Source of the DNA: DASUTW01 sp035513995
Lineage (GTDB): Bacteria; Actinomycetota; UBA4738; CALAEC01
Length of the DNA: 11,969 bases
Assembly: GCA_035513995.1 (NCBI GenBank)
Contig: DATKBL010000065.1
Span: forward strand, 1-11,969
Direction: 5' to 3'
The notes under the pieces were generated by a model. The model saw only the letters and a program-made list of their open reading frames with translations, was not told the origin of the DNA and ran no database searches. Shown piece by piece: positions 5,532-11,969 of this stretch (position 1 is its first letter; every line of letters begins with the position of its first letter). The translations under genes and the position numbers were made by a program.

Positions 5532-7348
5532 GACGGACCATGCGACGAGGTCGGCTGATGGCCGCAGTCACGGCCACCACCCTGCTGGCGGGGCTGTTCG
5601 TCCCCGGAGCGGGCGCGCAGACCCCGGCCGAAGAGGAGCGGATCGTCTTCACGCTCGGAGACGACAACGACCTCGACTCGATGAACCCCTGGGTGGGGGT
5701 CGAGGCGCCCGCGTACCTGATGTACGCGCTCAACTACGACCTGCTCGTGAACTTCGACCTCGAGGACCTGTCGCCCGCTCCCGGCCTGGCCGAGTCGTGG
5801 GAGGTCAGCGAGGACGGCCTCACGTGGACCTTCGACATCCGCGAGGGGGTGACGTGGCACGACGGCGAGCCGTTCAGCGCCCACGACGTCGCCTACACCT
5901 ACAACCGGATCCTCGAGGAGCGCCAGGGCTGCTGCATCGACTACATCCGCCAGGCCGAGACGGTCGAGGCCGTGGACGACACCACCCTCGTGATCCAGGC
6001 CAGGCGTCCGACCGTGCAGTTCCTCACGGCGTACGTGTACATCCTGCCCGAGCACATCTGGAGCGAGCTCGACGAGGAGGAGGTCAAGACCTTCGAGAAC
6101 TACCCCAACCCCGTGGGGACCGGCGCGTTCCAGGTGGTCGAGTGGGTGGAGGGCCAGTTCTTCCGGATGGAGGCCAACCCTGACTACTGGGGCGGCGCCG
6201 CGATCGTCGACGAGGTCGTCTACCGCATCTTCCAGAACGAGGACGCGCTGGCGCAGGCGCTGCTCGCCGGCGAGATCGACTTCGCCGACACCCTCGGCGC
6301 CGGGATCTTCGACTCGCTCGTCGGCCAGGAGAATATCGGGACCAACGAGGCGAGCATCCCGAGCTTCGAGGAGATCGGGTTCAACGTGGGGGCCGACGAG
6401 ACGTACGACGACAGCGACGGGCATCCGGCCCTGAAGGACGTCGTCGTTCGTCGCGCGATCGCCCACGCGATCGACAAGGAGACGATCATCGACCGCGTGC
6501 TGCTGGGGCACGGGACGATCGGCTCCACGATCGTCCCCCCGGTGACGGACTTCTACCACTACGAGCCCACGCCCGAGGAGACGATCCCCTTCGACATCGA
6601 CGAGGCGAACCGGCTCCTCGATGACGCCGGCTACGAGGACACCGACGACGACGGGGTCCGCGAGATGCCGGGCGGCGGCGAGCCGCTCCACTTCCGGTAC
6701 TTCGTGCGGAACGAGGAGAACTCGACCGTCACCACGAGCGAGTTCGTGGCCGACTGGCTTGGTCAGATCGGGATCTCCACCGATGTGCGGGGGCTGAGCG
6801 ACACGCGGCTGACGAACGTGATCTACGACGGCAACTACGACATGTTCCACTGGGGCTGGTTCCCCGACGCCGACCCCGACTTCATCCTCTCGGTGATGAC
6901 GTGCGGCCAGCGGCCTCCCGACGGCGTGTGGAGCGACAGCTTCTACTGCAACGACCAGTACGACGACATGTACGAGGAGCAGCAGACGACCCTCGACCTC
7001 GACGAGCGGGCCGCGGTCATCAAGGAGATGCAGCGGATCGTCTACGAGGACTCGCCGTACGTCGTGCTGTTCTACGACCGGAACCTTCAGGCCTACCGCG
7101 AGGACCGCTGGACCGGCTTCATCCAGCAGCCCGCCGGGACCGGCGACCTGCTGGCCGCCTACGGGCCGTACAGCTTCATGAGCGTGCGACCGAAGGCAGC
7201 CGACGAGGGCGGAACCGGCGAGACCGGCACCACCTCGAGCAGCGGCATCCCGACGGCCGTGTGGCTGGGTGGGATCGGCCTCCTGCTCGCGGCGATCGTG
7301 GTCTGGCTGCTGCTGCGGCGCAGGGGCGGCGTGGAGGAGCGGGAGTAG
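5528..7348 (+). CDS. Opp/Dpp-type ABC transporter substrate-binding protein with C-terminal membrane anchor
   Basis: A 606-residue family 5 extracellular solute-binding protein (peptide/nickel class). Residues 1-30 form a signal peptide: Arg-rich start, hydrophobic core, and AGA before Gln31. There is no lipobox Cys. Typical blocks follow: LAESWEVSEDGLTWTFDIR and HDGEPFSAHDVAYTYNR early in the domain, then NPVGTGAF, RRAIAHAIDKETI, DEANRLLDDAGY and a final aromatic-rich lobe. Cys459 and Cys474 could form the disulfide common in this lobe; Cys135-Cys136 are adjacent. After the domain comes a Gly/Thr/Ser linker (about 558-573), a hydrophobic segment at 577-596 and then RRR, a stop-transfer pattern that puts the domain outside and the tail inside. 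The family suggests di/oligopeptides, but sugars and other ligands are also bound by it. Its ATG overlaps the S66 stop by 4 bp. Confidence 0.93.
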   Translation: MRRTMRRGRLMAAVTATTLLAGLFVPGAGAQTPAEEERIVFTLGDDNDLDSMNPWVGVEAPAYLMYALNYDLLVNFDLEDLSPAPGLAESWEVSEDGLTWTFDIREGVTWHDGEPFSAHDVAYTYNRILEERQGCCIDYIRQAETVEAVDDTTLVIQARRPTVQFLTAYVYILPEHIWSELDEEEVKTFENYPNPVGTGAFQVVEWVEGQFFRMEANPDYWGGAAIVDEVVYRIFQNEDALAQALLAGEIDFADTLGAGIFDSLVGQENIGTNEASIPSFEEIGFNVGADETYDDSDGHPALKDVVVRRAIAHAIDKETIIDRVLLGHGTIGSTIVPPVTDFYHYEPTPEETIPFDIDEANRLLDDAGYEDTDDDGVREMPGGGEPLHFRYFVRNEENSTVTTSEFVADWLGQIGISTDVRGLSDTRLTNVIYDGNYDMFHWGWFPDADPDFILSVMTCGQRPPDGVWSDSFYCNDQYDDMYEEQQTTLDLDERAAVIKEMQRIVYEDSPYVVLFYDRNLQAYREDRWTGFIQQPAGTGDLLAAYGPYSFMSVRPKAADEGGTGETGTTSSSGIPTAVWLGGIGLLLAAIVVWLLLRRRGGVEERE

Positions 7349-7350
7349 GC

Positions 7351-7368
7351 CTCCGCGGGGACGCGGAG
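7351..7368 (+). other. Intercistronic GC hairpin with GNRA-type tetraloop
   Basis: CTCCGCG (7351-7357) and CGCGGAG (7362-7368) are perfect inverted repeats around the loop GGGA, which fits GNRA. The hairpin starts 2 nt after the binding-protein stop and ends just before the permease ribosome-binding site (7370-7376). No T-run follows, so it is not an ordinary intrinsic terminator. By analogy with other binding-protein operons it may protect the upstream mRNA from 3' decay, or restrain translation of the permease. Confidence 0.6.
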
Positions 7369-7379
7369 CGGGAGGACGC

Positions 7380-8351
7380 GTGGGGACGAGGCGCTACCTG
7401 GCCGGGAAGATGCTCCAGGCCCTGCTCACCCTGCTGTTCGTCCTCGTCTTCAACTTCTTCCTGTTCCGCGTCATCCCCGGCGACCCCGCGCAGATCCTCG
7501 CGCGCGCCAAGCACCTCCCCAAGGAGGCGATCGAGCAGCTCACCGAGGACTTCGGGCTGAACGAGCCGCTACCCAAGCAGTTCGCGCTGTACGTCGAGGA
7601 CACCGTTACCGGGAACCTCGGGATCTCCTACAAGTTCCGCCGGCCGGTCGCGGACGTCATCGCCAGCCGCGTCTGGCCGACCGTCCTCCTGGTCGGGGTG
7701 GCGACGCTGGCCGCGACGGCGATCGGGCTCCTGATCGGGATCTACGGGGCGTGGCGGCGCGGGAGCAAGCTCGACCTCTCGACGCTGGGGACGTCGCTGG
7801 TCTTCTACGCGATGCCCGAGTTCTGGCTGGGGATCCTGCTGCTGATGGGGCTGGCGGCCGGGCTGGGGTGGTTCCCGACCGGGGGGATCGTCACGCCCGG
7901 CGCGGGCTTCACGGGGCTGGCCGCAGCGACCGACGTCCTCAACCACCTGTTCCTGCCGGCGATCACCCTGACCCTCGCGCTGATCGGCGAGTACGCGCTC
8001 ATCATGCGGTCGTCGCTGCTCGACGTCATGGGAGAGGACTACCTCGTGACCGCCCGGGCGAAGGGGCTACGCGAGGCGCTCGTCCTGCGGCGGCACGCCG
8101 TTCGGAACGCCCTGCTCCCGACGGTGACCCTGGTCGCGCTGAACCTGGGCTTCGTCGTGTCGGGGGCGATCACCGTCGAGCTGGTGTTCTCGTGGCCTGG
8201 ACTCGGGCTGCTGACCGCCGAGGCCGCGAGCGTGCCCGACTTCCCCCTGCTCCAGGGGCTCTTCCTCCTGTTCAGCGTCACCGTGATCATCGCGAACCTG
8301 GCGGCCGACCTGATCTACGGCTACCTCGACCCGAGGGTGAGGCGCGTGTGA
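7380..8351 (+). CDS. Opp/Dpp-type ABC transporter permease (DppB/OppB-like)
   Basis: A 323-residue inner-membrane subunit of the first permease type. An N-terminal membrane helix (about 10-31) is followed by the hallmark IPGDP at 32-36 and an extracellular segment containing FGLNEPLPKQF. Further helices lie at about 101-122, 139-160, 190-209, 249-270 and 292-313. The cytoplasmic EAA loop, which docks on the ATPase, is recognisable at 221-248 (YLVTARAKGLREALVLRRH and RNALLPT). The C-terminus YGYLDPRVR is typical. The GTG start follows GGGAGGA by 3 nt; the frame is open upstream to 7269 but that stretch is the binding-protein gene in another frame. The 31-bp gap before it holds the hairpin at 7351-7368. 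It forms the channel with the next gene's product, with a 4-bp overlap between the two. Confidence 0.95.
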   Translation: MGTRRYLAGKMLQALLTLLFVLVFNFFLFRVIPGDPAQILARAKHLPKEAIEQLTEDFGLNEPLPKQFALYVEDTVTGNLGISYKFRRPVADVIASRVWPTVLLVGVATLAATAIGLLIGIYGAWRRGSKLDLSTLGTSLVFYAMPEFWLGILLLMGLAAGLGWFPTGGIVTPGAGFTGLAAATDVLNHLFLPAITLTLALIGEYALIMRSSLLDVMGEDYLVTARAKGLREALVLRRHAVRNALLPTVTLVALNLGFVVSGAITVELVFSWPGLGLLTAEAASVPDFPLLQGLFLLFSVTVIIANLAADLIYGYLDPRVRRV

Positions 8352-9289
8352 GCGACTCGACCGTCGCGCCGCCGGGCCAGCCGGGCGCCCCCGCGCTCCC
8401 CCCGTCACCACGCTCGATCGCCTGGTCTCGGCGGCGGCACAGCGCCGGGCGCGTCTGGCGGTCGTTCCGCAGGAGCAAGATGGGGATGGCGGGCCTGATC
8501 ATCCTCGTCTTCTTCGTGCTGGTGGCGATCTTCGCGCCGCTGCTCGTCGACCCCGCGGGCCTGCGGGCAACCGAGGCCACCGGCCCACGGCTCGAGGGCC
8601 CGAGCCTGAGCTACCCGCTGGGCACCGACAACCTCGGGCGCTCGGTCCTCACGCTCACGATCTTCGGGTCGCGCATCTCGCTCCTCGTGGGGTTCGCGGC
8701 GACCGTCCTGTCGATGCTGATCGGGTCGGTGATCGGGATCGCGTCGGGCTACTACGGGCGCTGGCGCGACACGGTGCTGATGCGCCTCACCGACTGGTTC
8801 CTGGTGATCCCGTTCCTGCCGCTGGCGATCGTGCTGGCCTCTCTGATCGGGCCCTCGCTGCCGACGATCATCTTCGTGATCGGGGTGACGTCGTGGCCGG
8901 GCACCGCGCGGCTCGTGCGCGCGCAGACGCTCTCGGTGAAGGAGCGGCCGTACGTCGAGCGGGCACGTGCGCTCGGGGCGGGCGGGTGGCACCTCGTGAC
9001 CCGCCATATCCTCCCCAACGTCTTCCCGATCATCTTCGCCAACACCACGCTGACGGTGGCGATCGCGATCCTGTCGGAGACGACGCTCTCGTTCCTCGGG
9101 CTCGGCGACCCCCTGCGGGTCTCGTGGGGCAGCATCCTGGAGTTCGCGTTCAACGCCGGCGCCTCGACGGCCGGCGCGTGGTGGTGGCTGCTCGCGCCCG
9201 GCCTGGCGATCGTGCTCGTCGTGCTGGCGTTCACGATGGTGGGGTACGCGCTCGACGAGATCCTCAACCCGAAGCTGAGGTCGCGATGA
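8348..9289 (+). CDS. Opp/Dpp-type ABC transporter permease (DppC/OppC-like)
   Basis: A 313-residue second channel subunit. A Pro-rich then Arg-rich cytoplasmic N-terminus (1-44) precedes the first helix (about 46-65). The family block YPLGTDNLGRSV is at 89-100, further helices are at about 108-132, 150-168, 170-184, 226-246 and 278-301, and the EAA loop is at 202-224 (YVERARALGAGGWHLVTRH, ILPN). SFLGLGDP at 248-255 and the C-terminal DEILNPKLR are classic for DppC/OppC. The GTG start overlaps the preceding stop as GTGA and no strong separate ribosome-binding site is seen, so translation probably depends on that of the upstream permease. It pairs with the DppB-like subunit and the two ATPases encoded next. 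Confidence 0.95.
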   Translation: MSDSTVAPPGQPGAPALPPSPRSIAWSRRRHSAGRVWRSFRRSKMGMAGLIILVFFVLVAIFAPLLVDPAGLRATEATGPRLEGPSLSYPLGTDNLGRSVLTLTIFGSRISLLVGFAATVLSMLIGSVIGIASGYYGRWRDTVLMRLTDWFLVIPFLPLAIVLASLIGPSLPTIIFVIGVTSWPGTARLVRAQTLSVKERPYVERARALGAGGWHLVTRHILPNVFPIIFANTTLTVAIAILSETTLSFLGLGDPLRVSWGSILEFAFNAGASTAGAWWWLLAPGLAIVLVVLAFTMVGYALDEILNPKLRSR

Positions 9290-10251
9290 GCCTGCTGTCG
9301 GTGCGAGACCTGCACGTGACGTACCCGACCGAGGGCGGCCCGGTGCCGGCCGTGCGCGGGGTGGACCTCGAGCTGGAGCGCGGGGAGATCCTGGGGCTGG
9401 CGGGCGAGTCGGGCTGCGGGAAGTCCACGGTGGCTCACGCGCTGCTGCGCCTGCTTCCGAAGGGCACCGAGGTCACCGGACGGGTGCTGCTGAACGGCGA
9501 CGACGTTCTGGAGATGAACCCCGGGCGGCTAAGGGCGGTGCGGTGGGCCGAGGCCTCGATCATCTTCCAGGGGGCGATGCACTCGATGAACCCGGTCCAG
9601 CGCGTCGGCGACCAGATCGCGGAGGCGATGGTCCTGCACGGCACCGCCCCGGGCGACGGCGTGCGGAAGGAGGTGGGCTCGCTGATCGAGCGGGTGGGCC
9701 TGCCGGCTCGGCGGGCCCGCGACTTCCCGCACGAGCTCTCAGGAGGGCAGCGCCAGCGGGTGATGATCGCGATGGCGCTCGCGTGCAGCCCCAGCGTGGT
9801 GATCGCGGACGAGCCCACCACCGCGCTCGACGTGATGGTCCAGGCCCAGGTGCTGACGCTGCTCCGCGACCTCCAGCGAGACCTGGGGCTGGCCCTGCTG
9901 TTCATCACCCACGACCTCTCGGTTTTGGTGGAGCTCTGCGACCGGATCGCGGTGATGTACGCGGGCCGGATCGCCGAGGAGGGGCCCGCCCGGGCGGTGT
10001 TCGACGACGCGAAGCACCCGTACGCGGAGGCCCTGAGCGGGGCGTTCCCTCGGATCGGGGACCCGGCCTACCGTCGGGCGCCGGGCGGGCTGGGCGGCGA
10101 TCCCCCCGACCCGGCTGCGCTGCCGAGCGGGTGCCCGTTCCACCCACGGTGCCCCGAGCGGTTCGAGCCGTGCGACGGGGAAGAGCCGGGGCCGTTCCCG
10201 GCCGGCGACGGGCGGCGCGCAGCCTGCTACCTGCTGGAGCCGGGCCGATGA
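9286..10251 (+). CDS. Opp/Dpp-type ABC transporter ATPase (DppD/OppD-like)
   Basis: A 321-residue ATP-binding subunit powering import. Walker A GESGCGKST is at 40-48, the Q-loop Gln at 95 (IIFQGAMHSMNP), the signature LSGGQ at 151-155, Walker B VVIADE at 171-176 and the H-loop His at 209. The C-terminal oligopeptide/dipeptide-transporter extension has four Cys: 283, 289, 296 and 314, arranged C-x5-C-x6-C-x17-C within GCPFHPRCPERFEPC. In this subfamily such a motif can bind a 4Fe-4S cluster. ATG 9286 overlaps the permease stop by 4 bp, and the gene is itself overlapped by the next ATPase. All nucleotide-binding elements are intact. Confidence 0.96.
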   Translation: MSLLSVRDLHVTYPTEGGPVPAVRGVDLELERGEILGLAGESGCGKSTVAHALLRLLPKGTEVTGRVLLNGDDVLEMNPGRLRAVRWAEASIIFQGAMHSMNPVQRVGDQIAEAMVLHGTAPGDGVRKEVGSLIERVGLPARRARDFPHELSGGQRQRVMIAMALACSPSVVIADEPTTALDVMVQAQVLTLLRDLQRDLGLALLFITHDLSVLVELCDRIAVMYAGRIAEEGPARAVFDDAKHPYAEALSGAFPRIGDPAYRRAPGGLGGDPPDPAALPSGCPFHPRCPERFEPCDGEEPGPFPAGDGRRAACYLLEPGR

Positions 10252-11273
10252 GCGAGACGATGCCGGTCGGCGGCTCTCCCGACACCCGCGAGGCCCCCCT
10301 CCTCGAGGTCCGCGACCTCCACGTCCACTTCGCCGGGCGGATGGGGCTGGGGGCCGGTCTCCTGGGTCGCAAAGCTTCCCAGGCCCGCGCCGTGGACGGC
10401 GTCGATCTCTCGATCCGCCGCGGAGAGGTCCTCGTCCTGGCCGGCGAGTCCGGCTGCGGCAAGACCACCCTCGCCCGGACGATCATGGGCCTGGAGCGCC
10501 CCACCTCGGGCGAGATCCTCTTCGAGGGGAAGCCGATCGGCCGCCGCGACCTACAGGCCTACCGCCGACAGGTGCAGATGATCTTCCAGGACCCGACCGG
10601 CTCCCTCAACCCGCGCCAGACGATCTACGAGACGGTGGCCGAGGGCCTCCGCATCCACGGGATTCACGACGAGGAGGAGCGCCGCGTGGCCGACGCGCTC
10701 TCGGCCGCGGGCCTCCGCCCCCCGGAGGCGCTGTTCCTCCGCTACCCGCACGAGCTGAGCGGGGGACAGCGCCAGCGCGTCGTGATCGCGGGCGCACTCG
10801 CGCTCGAGCCGAGCGCCATCGTCGCGGACGAGCCGGTGTCGATGCTCGACGCCTCGGTCAAGGGAGAGATCCTGAAGCTGCTGCTCGGCCTCCGCGAGCG
10901 CCTCGGGCTGACGGTCCTGCTGGTGACGCACGACCTGGGCGTGGCCTGGACGGTGGCCGACCGCGTCGCGGTGATGTACCTGGGGAAGATCGTTGAGCTC
11001 GGCCCGGCCGAGCGGGTGCTCAGCGAGCCCGCCCACCCGTACACGAAGGCGCTGCTCGAGGTGGCCCCGGACGGAGGCGGGCCCCGGACGCTGCTGACCG
11101 GCGAGCCCCCGGACCCGACGCGGATCCCGGAGGGATGCAGGTTCCACCCGCGGTGCCCGGTGGTGGAGTCGGGTCGAGCGGCGGCCGCGGGCATCGAGGA
11201 ACGCTGCCGCGAAGAGATCCCCCTCCTCCGCGAGGTGGGCAAGGACCACCTCGCCGCCTGCCACTACGCGTAG
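10248..11273 (+). CDS. Opp/Dpp-type ABC transporter ATPase (DppF/OppF-like)
   Basis: A 341-residue second ATP-binding subunit, expected to dimerise with the preceding one. Walker A GESGCGKTT is at 66-74, the Q-loop Gln at 114 (MIFQDPTGSLNP, the DppF/OppF form), LSGGQ at 170-174, Walker B IVADEP with Asp194-Glu195, and His228. The N-terminal segment between strand 1 and the Walker A has an insertion rich in Gly and Leu (31-44), a usual feature of the F subunit. C-terminal Cys residues lie at 297, 303, 320 and 338; the gap from the second to the third is 16 residues rather than the 6 seen in the partner, owing to an Ala-rich insertion. The ATG overlaps the previous stop by 4 bp. It is the last gene of the operon; the next gene has its own promoter. 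Confidence 0.96.
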   Translation: MSETMPVGGSPDTREAPLLEVRDLHVHFAGRMGLGAGLLGRKASQARAVDGVDLSIRRGEVLVLAGESGCGKTTLARTIMGLERPTSGEILFEGKPIGRRDLQAYRRQVQMIFQDPTGSLNPRQTIYETVAEGLRIHGIHDEEERRVADALSAAGLRPPEALFLRYPHELSGGQRQRVVIAGALALEPSAIVADEPVSMLDASVKGEILKLLLGLRERLGLTVLLVTHDLGVAWTVADRVAVMYLGKIVELGPAERVLSEPAHPYTKALLEVAPDGGGPRTLLTGEPPDPTRIPEGCRFHPRCPVVESGRAAAAGIEERCREEIPLLREVGKDHLAACHYA

Positions 11274-11307
11274 CCGGGGCGCTCTCCCGCATGAGGAGAA
11301 CTCCCGA

Positions 11308-11336
11308 TTGCCCGCGCCCTTCCGCGCCCGTAGAGT
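11308..11336 (+). promoter_or_regulatory. Sigma-70-type promoter for the terminal membrane-protein gene
   Basis: TTGCCC (11308-11313) and TAGAGT (11331-11336) are separated by exactly 17 bp, a good housekeeping-type promoter for a GC-rich bacterium. Transcription would start near 11343, giving a leader of about 46 nt before the ATG at 11389, with GGGAGG at 11374-11379 as ribosome-binding site (9 nt spacing). It begins 34 bp after the last transporter stop and separates this gene from the operon. Confidence 0.6.
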
Positions 11337-11388
11337 CGGAACGGAAGGTCATCGCTGGATGCGTGTGCCCGCAGGGAGGCGAGTCACC

Positions 11389-11969
11389 ATGACCGAGACC
11401 GAGAGCAGAGCGCGATGGGGTGCGGCGGTCGTCGCCCTCGCCCCGTTGGTGGTGGCGGCCGGGCTGTTCGCCCACCCGTTCATCGCCGTCGTCGGCGATG
11501 AGGCGGCGCTCGCCGAGGCCGTCACGTCCAATCCGACGAGGTGGGCGCTCGCGCACTTCGTGTTCGCCATCGGAGCCGTCCTCCTGACCCTCGCCTTCGT
11601 GGTGATTCGGAGCTACCTGCGTCACGCGGGCGAGGACCGCTGGAGCCGTTGGGCCATGCCGTTCGCCGTGCTCGGCAGCGGCCTCTTCGCGATCCTCCCC
11701 GGGTTGGAGTTCGCGCCGTACGCAGCAGCCGAGATGGGCGCCGATGTCCAGGGGGCGCAGGAGGCGCTCATCCCCTTCTTCTTCCCCGTGTTGGTGAGCG
11801 GCGGGGTGCTCTTCGCCATCGGGGCCTACGGCTTCGCGCGGGCCATCGTCGCCAGCGGGGTCATGAGCAGAGGGATGGCCTTGGTGGCGGCGACCTCGCT
11901 CATCGTCCTGGCCATCGCCCGGATGACGCCGCTGGGCGTGGTGCAGTTCTACGTGCACGGCGCGGCGGC
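11389..11969 (+). CDS. Multi-pass membrane protein of unknown function, 3' end outside the window
   Basis: The family is not recognised. The frame opens at ATG 11389 and stays open to the window end, giving 193 visible residues. After a short polar start (MTETESRARW) there are about five hydrophobic segments at roughly 11-33, 52-76, 88-110, 127-152 and 161-186, joined by short loops. Acidic residues sit in the first loop (GDEAALAEA) and basic ones after the second helix (RSYLRHAGEDRW). No catalytic or transport motif is visible. Its own promoter lies at 11308-11336 and a sound ribosome-binding site at 11374-11379. It uses somewhat more A/T-ending and TTG codons than the operon genes. A small integral-membrane protein common in actinobacterial genomes is the most that can be said. 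Confidence 0.75.
   Translation, partial: MTETESRARWGAAVVALAPLVVAAGLFAHPFIAVVGDEAALAEAVTSNPTRWALAHFVFAIGAVLLTLAFVVIRSYLRHAGEDRWSRWAMPFAVLGSGLFAILPGLEFAPYAAAEMGADVQGAQEALIPFFFPVLVSGGVLFAIGAYGFARAIVASGVMSRGMALVAATSLIVLAIARMTPLGVVQFYVHGAA

Noticed and set aside
5528..5566. Twin-arginine export signal in the binding protein
   Set aside because: The RR pairs near the start lack the S/T-RR-x-F-L-K pattern; an ordinary Sec signal peptide explains the sequence.
11283..11299. Small inverted repeat TCTCC/GGAGA after the last transporter gene, as a terminator
   Set aside because: The stem is only 5 bp with a 7-nt loop and no T-run follows; too weak to call.
11314..11324. A 10-of-11 match to the direct repeat GCGCCGTTCCG inside the 11308-11336 promoter spacer
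   Set aside because: One such near match in about 12 kb of GC-rich DNA is roughly what chance gives, so a shared regulator is not claimed.

Overview
The window is a very GC-rich bacterial segment, by eye about 70% or more, with strong G/C bias at third codon positions. It has frequent GTG starts, 4-bp ATGA/GTGA gene overlaps and no visible IS element, CRISPR array, tRNA or rRNA. This fits an actinobacterium, possibly a deep-branching or uncultured lineage; placement is inferred from composition and gene style only, and other GC-rich phyla are possible. All supported genes lie on the + strand.

Layout. (1) Positions 1-1243 hold the end of a PfkB-family sugar kinase and a complete pseudouridine-5'-phosphate glycosidase (psuG). 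They are translationally coupled and together look like a pseudouridine salvage/degradation pair. (2) Positions 1244-1341 form a short junction with an 11-bp perfect direct repeat (32-bp period) and a possible -10 box. It probably carries the control region of the next operon. (3) Positions 1276-11273 hold one tight nine-gene operon: an M20-family amidohydrolase with altered metal ligands, a C45-type Ntn acyltransferase/hydrolase, a creatininase-family metalloamidohydrolase, an S66 (LD-carboxypeptidase/MccF-type) serine peptidase, then a full Opp/Dpp-type importer (substrate-binding protein, two permeases, two ATPases). Neighbouring genes overlap by 4 bp or sit 1 bp apart, except for a 31-bp gap after the binding-protein gene, which contains a perfect 7-bp GC hairpin with a GNRA-type loop. 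(4) Positions 11308-11969 hold a clear promoter and the start of an unrelated multi-pass membrane protein that runs off the window.

How the genes may work together. The importer should bring in a peptide-like or other amide-bearing compound. The four enzymes use four different chemistries for cutting amide bonds and would process it, most likely in the cytoplasm because none shows a signal peptide. The closest precedent known to me is the Bacillus subtilis dpp-ykf operon, where an S66 LD-carboxypeptidase is paired with a Dpp transporter for murein peptides. The C45 and creatininase-family members do not belong to that scheme, so the real substrate is open: murein peptide, cyclic or N-acylated peptide, lactam, or a peptide antibiotic. 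Two further oddities are an M20 enzyme in which a metal-binding His and the bridging Asp read as Met and Asn, and a binding protein with a signal peptide plus a C-terminal membrane anchor instead of a lipobox.
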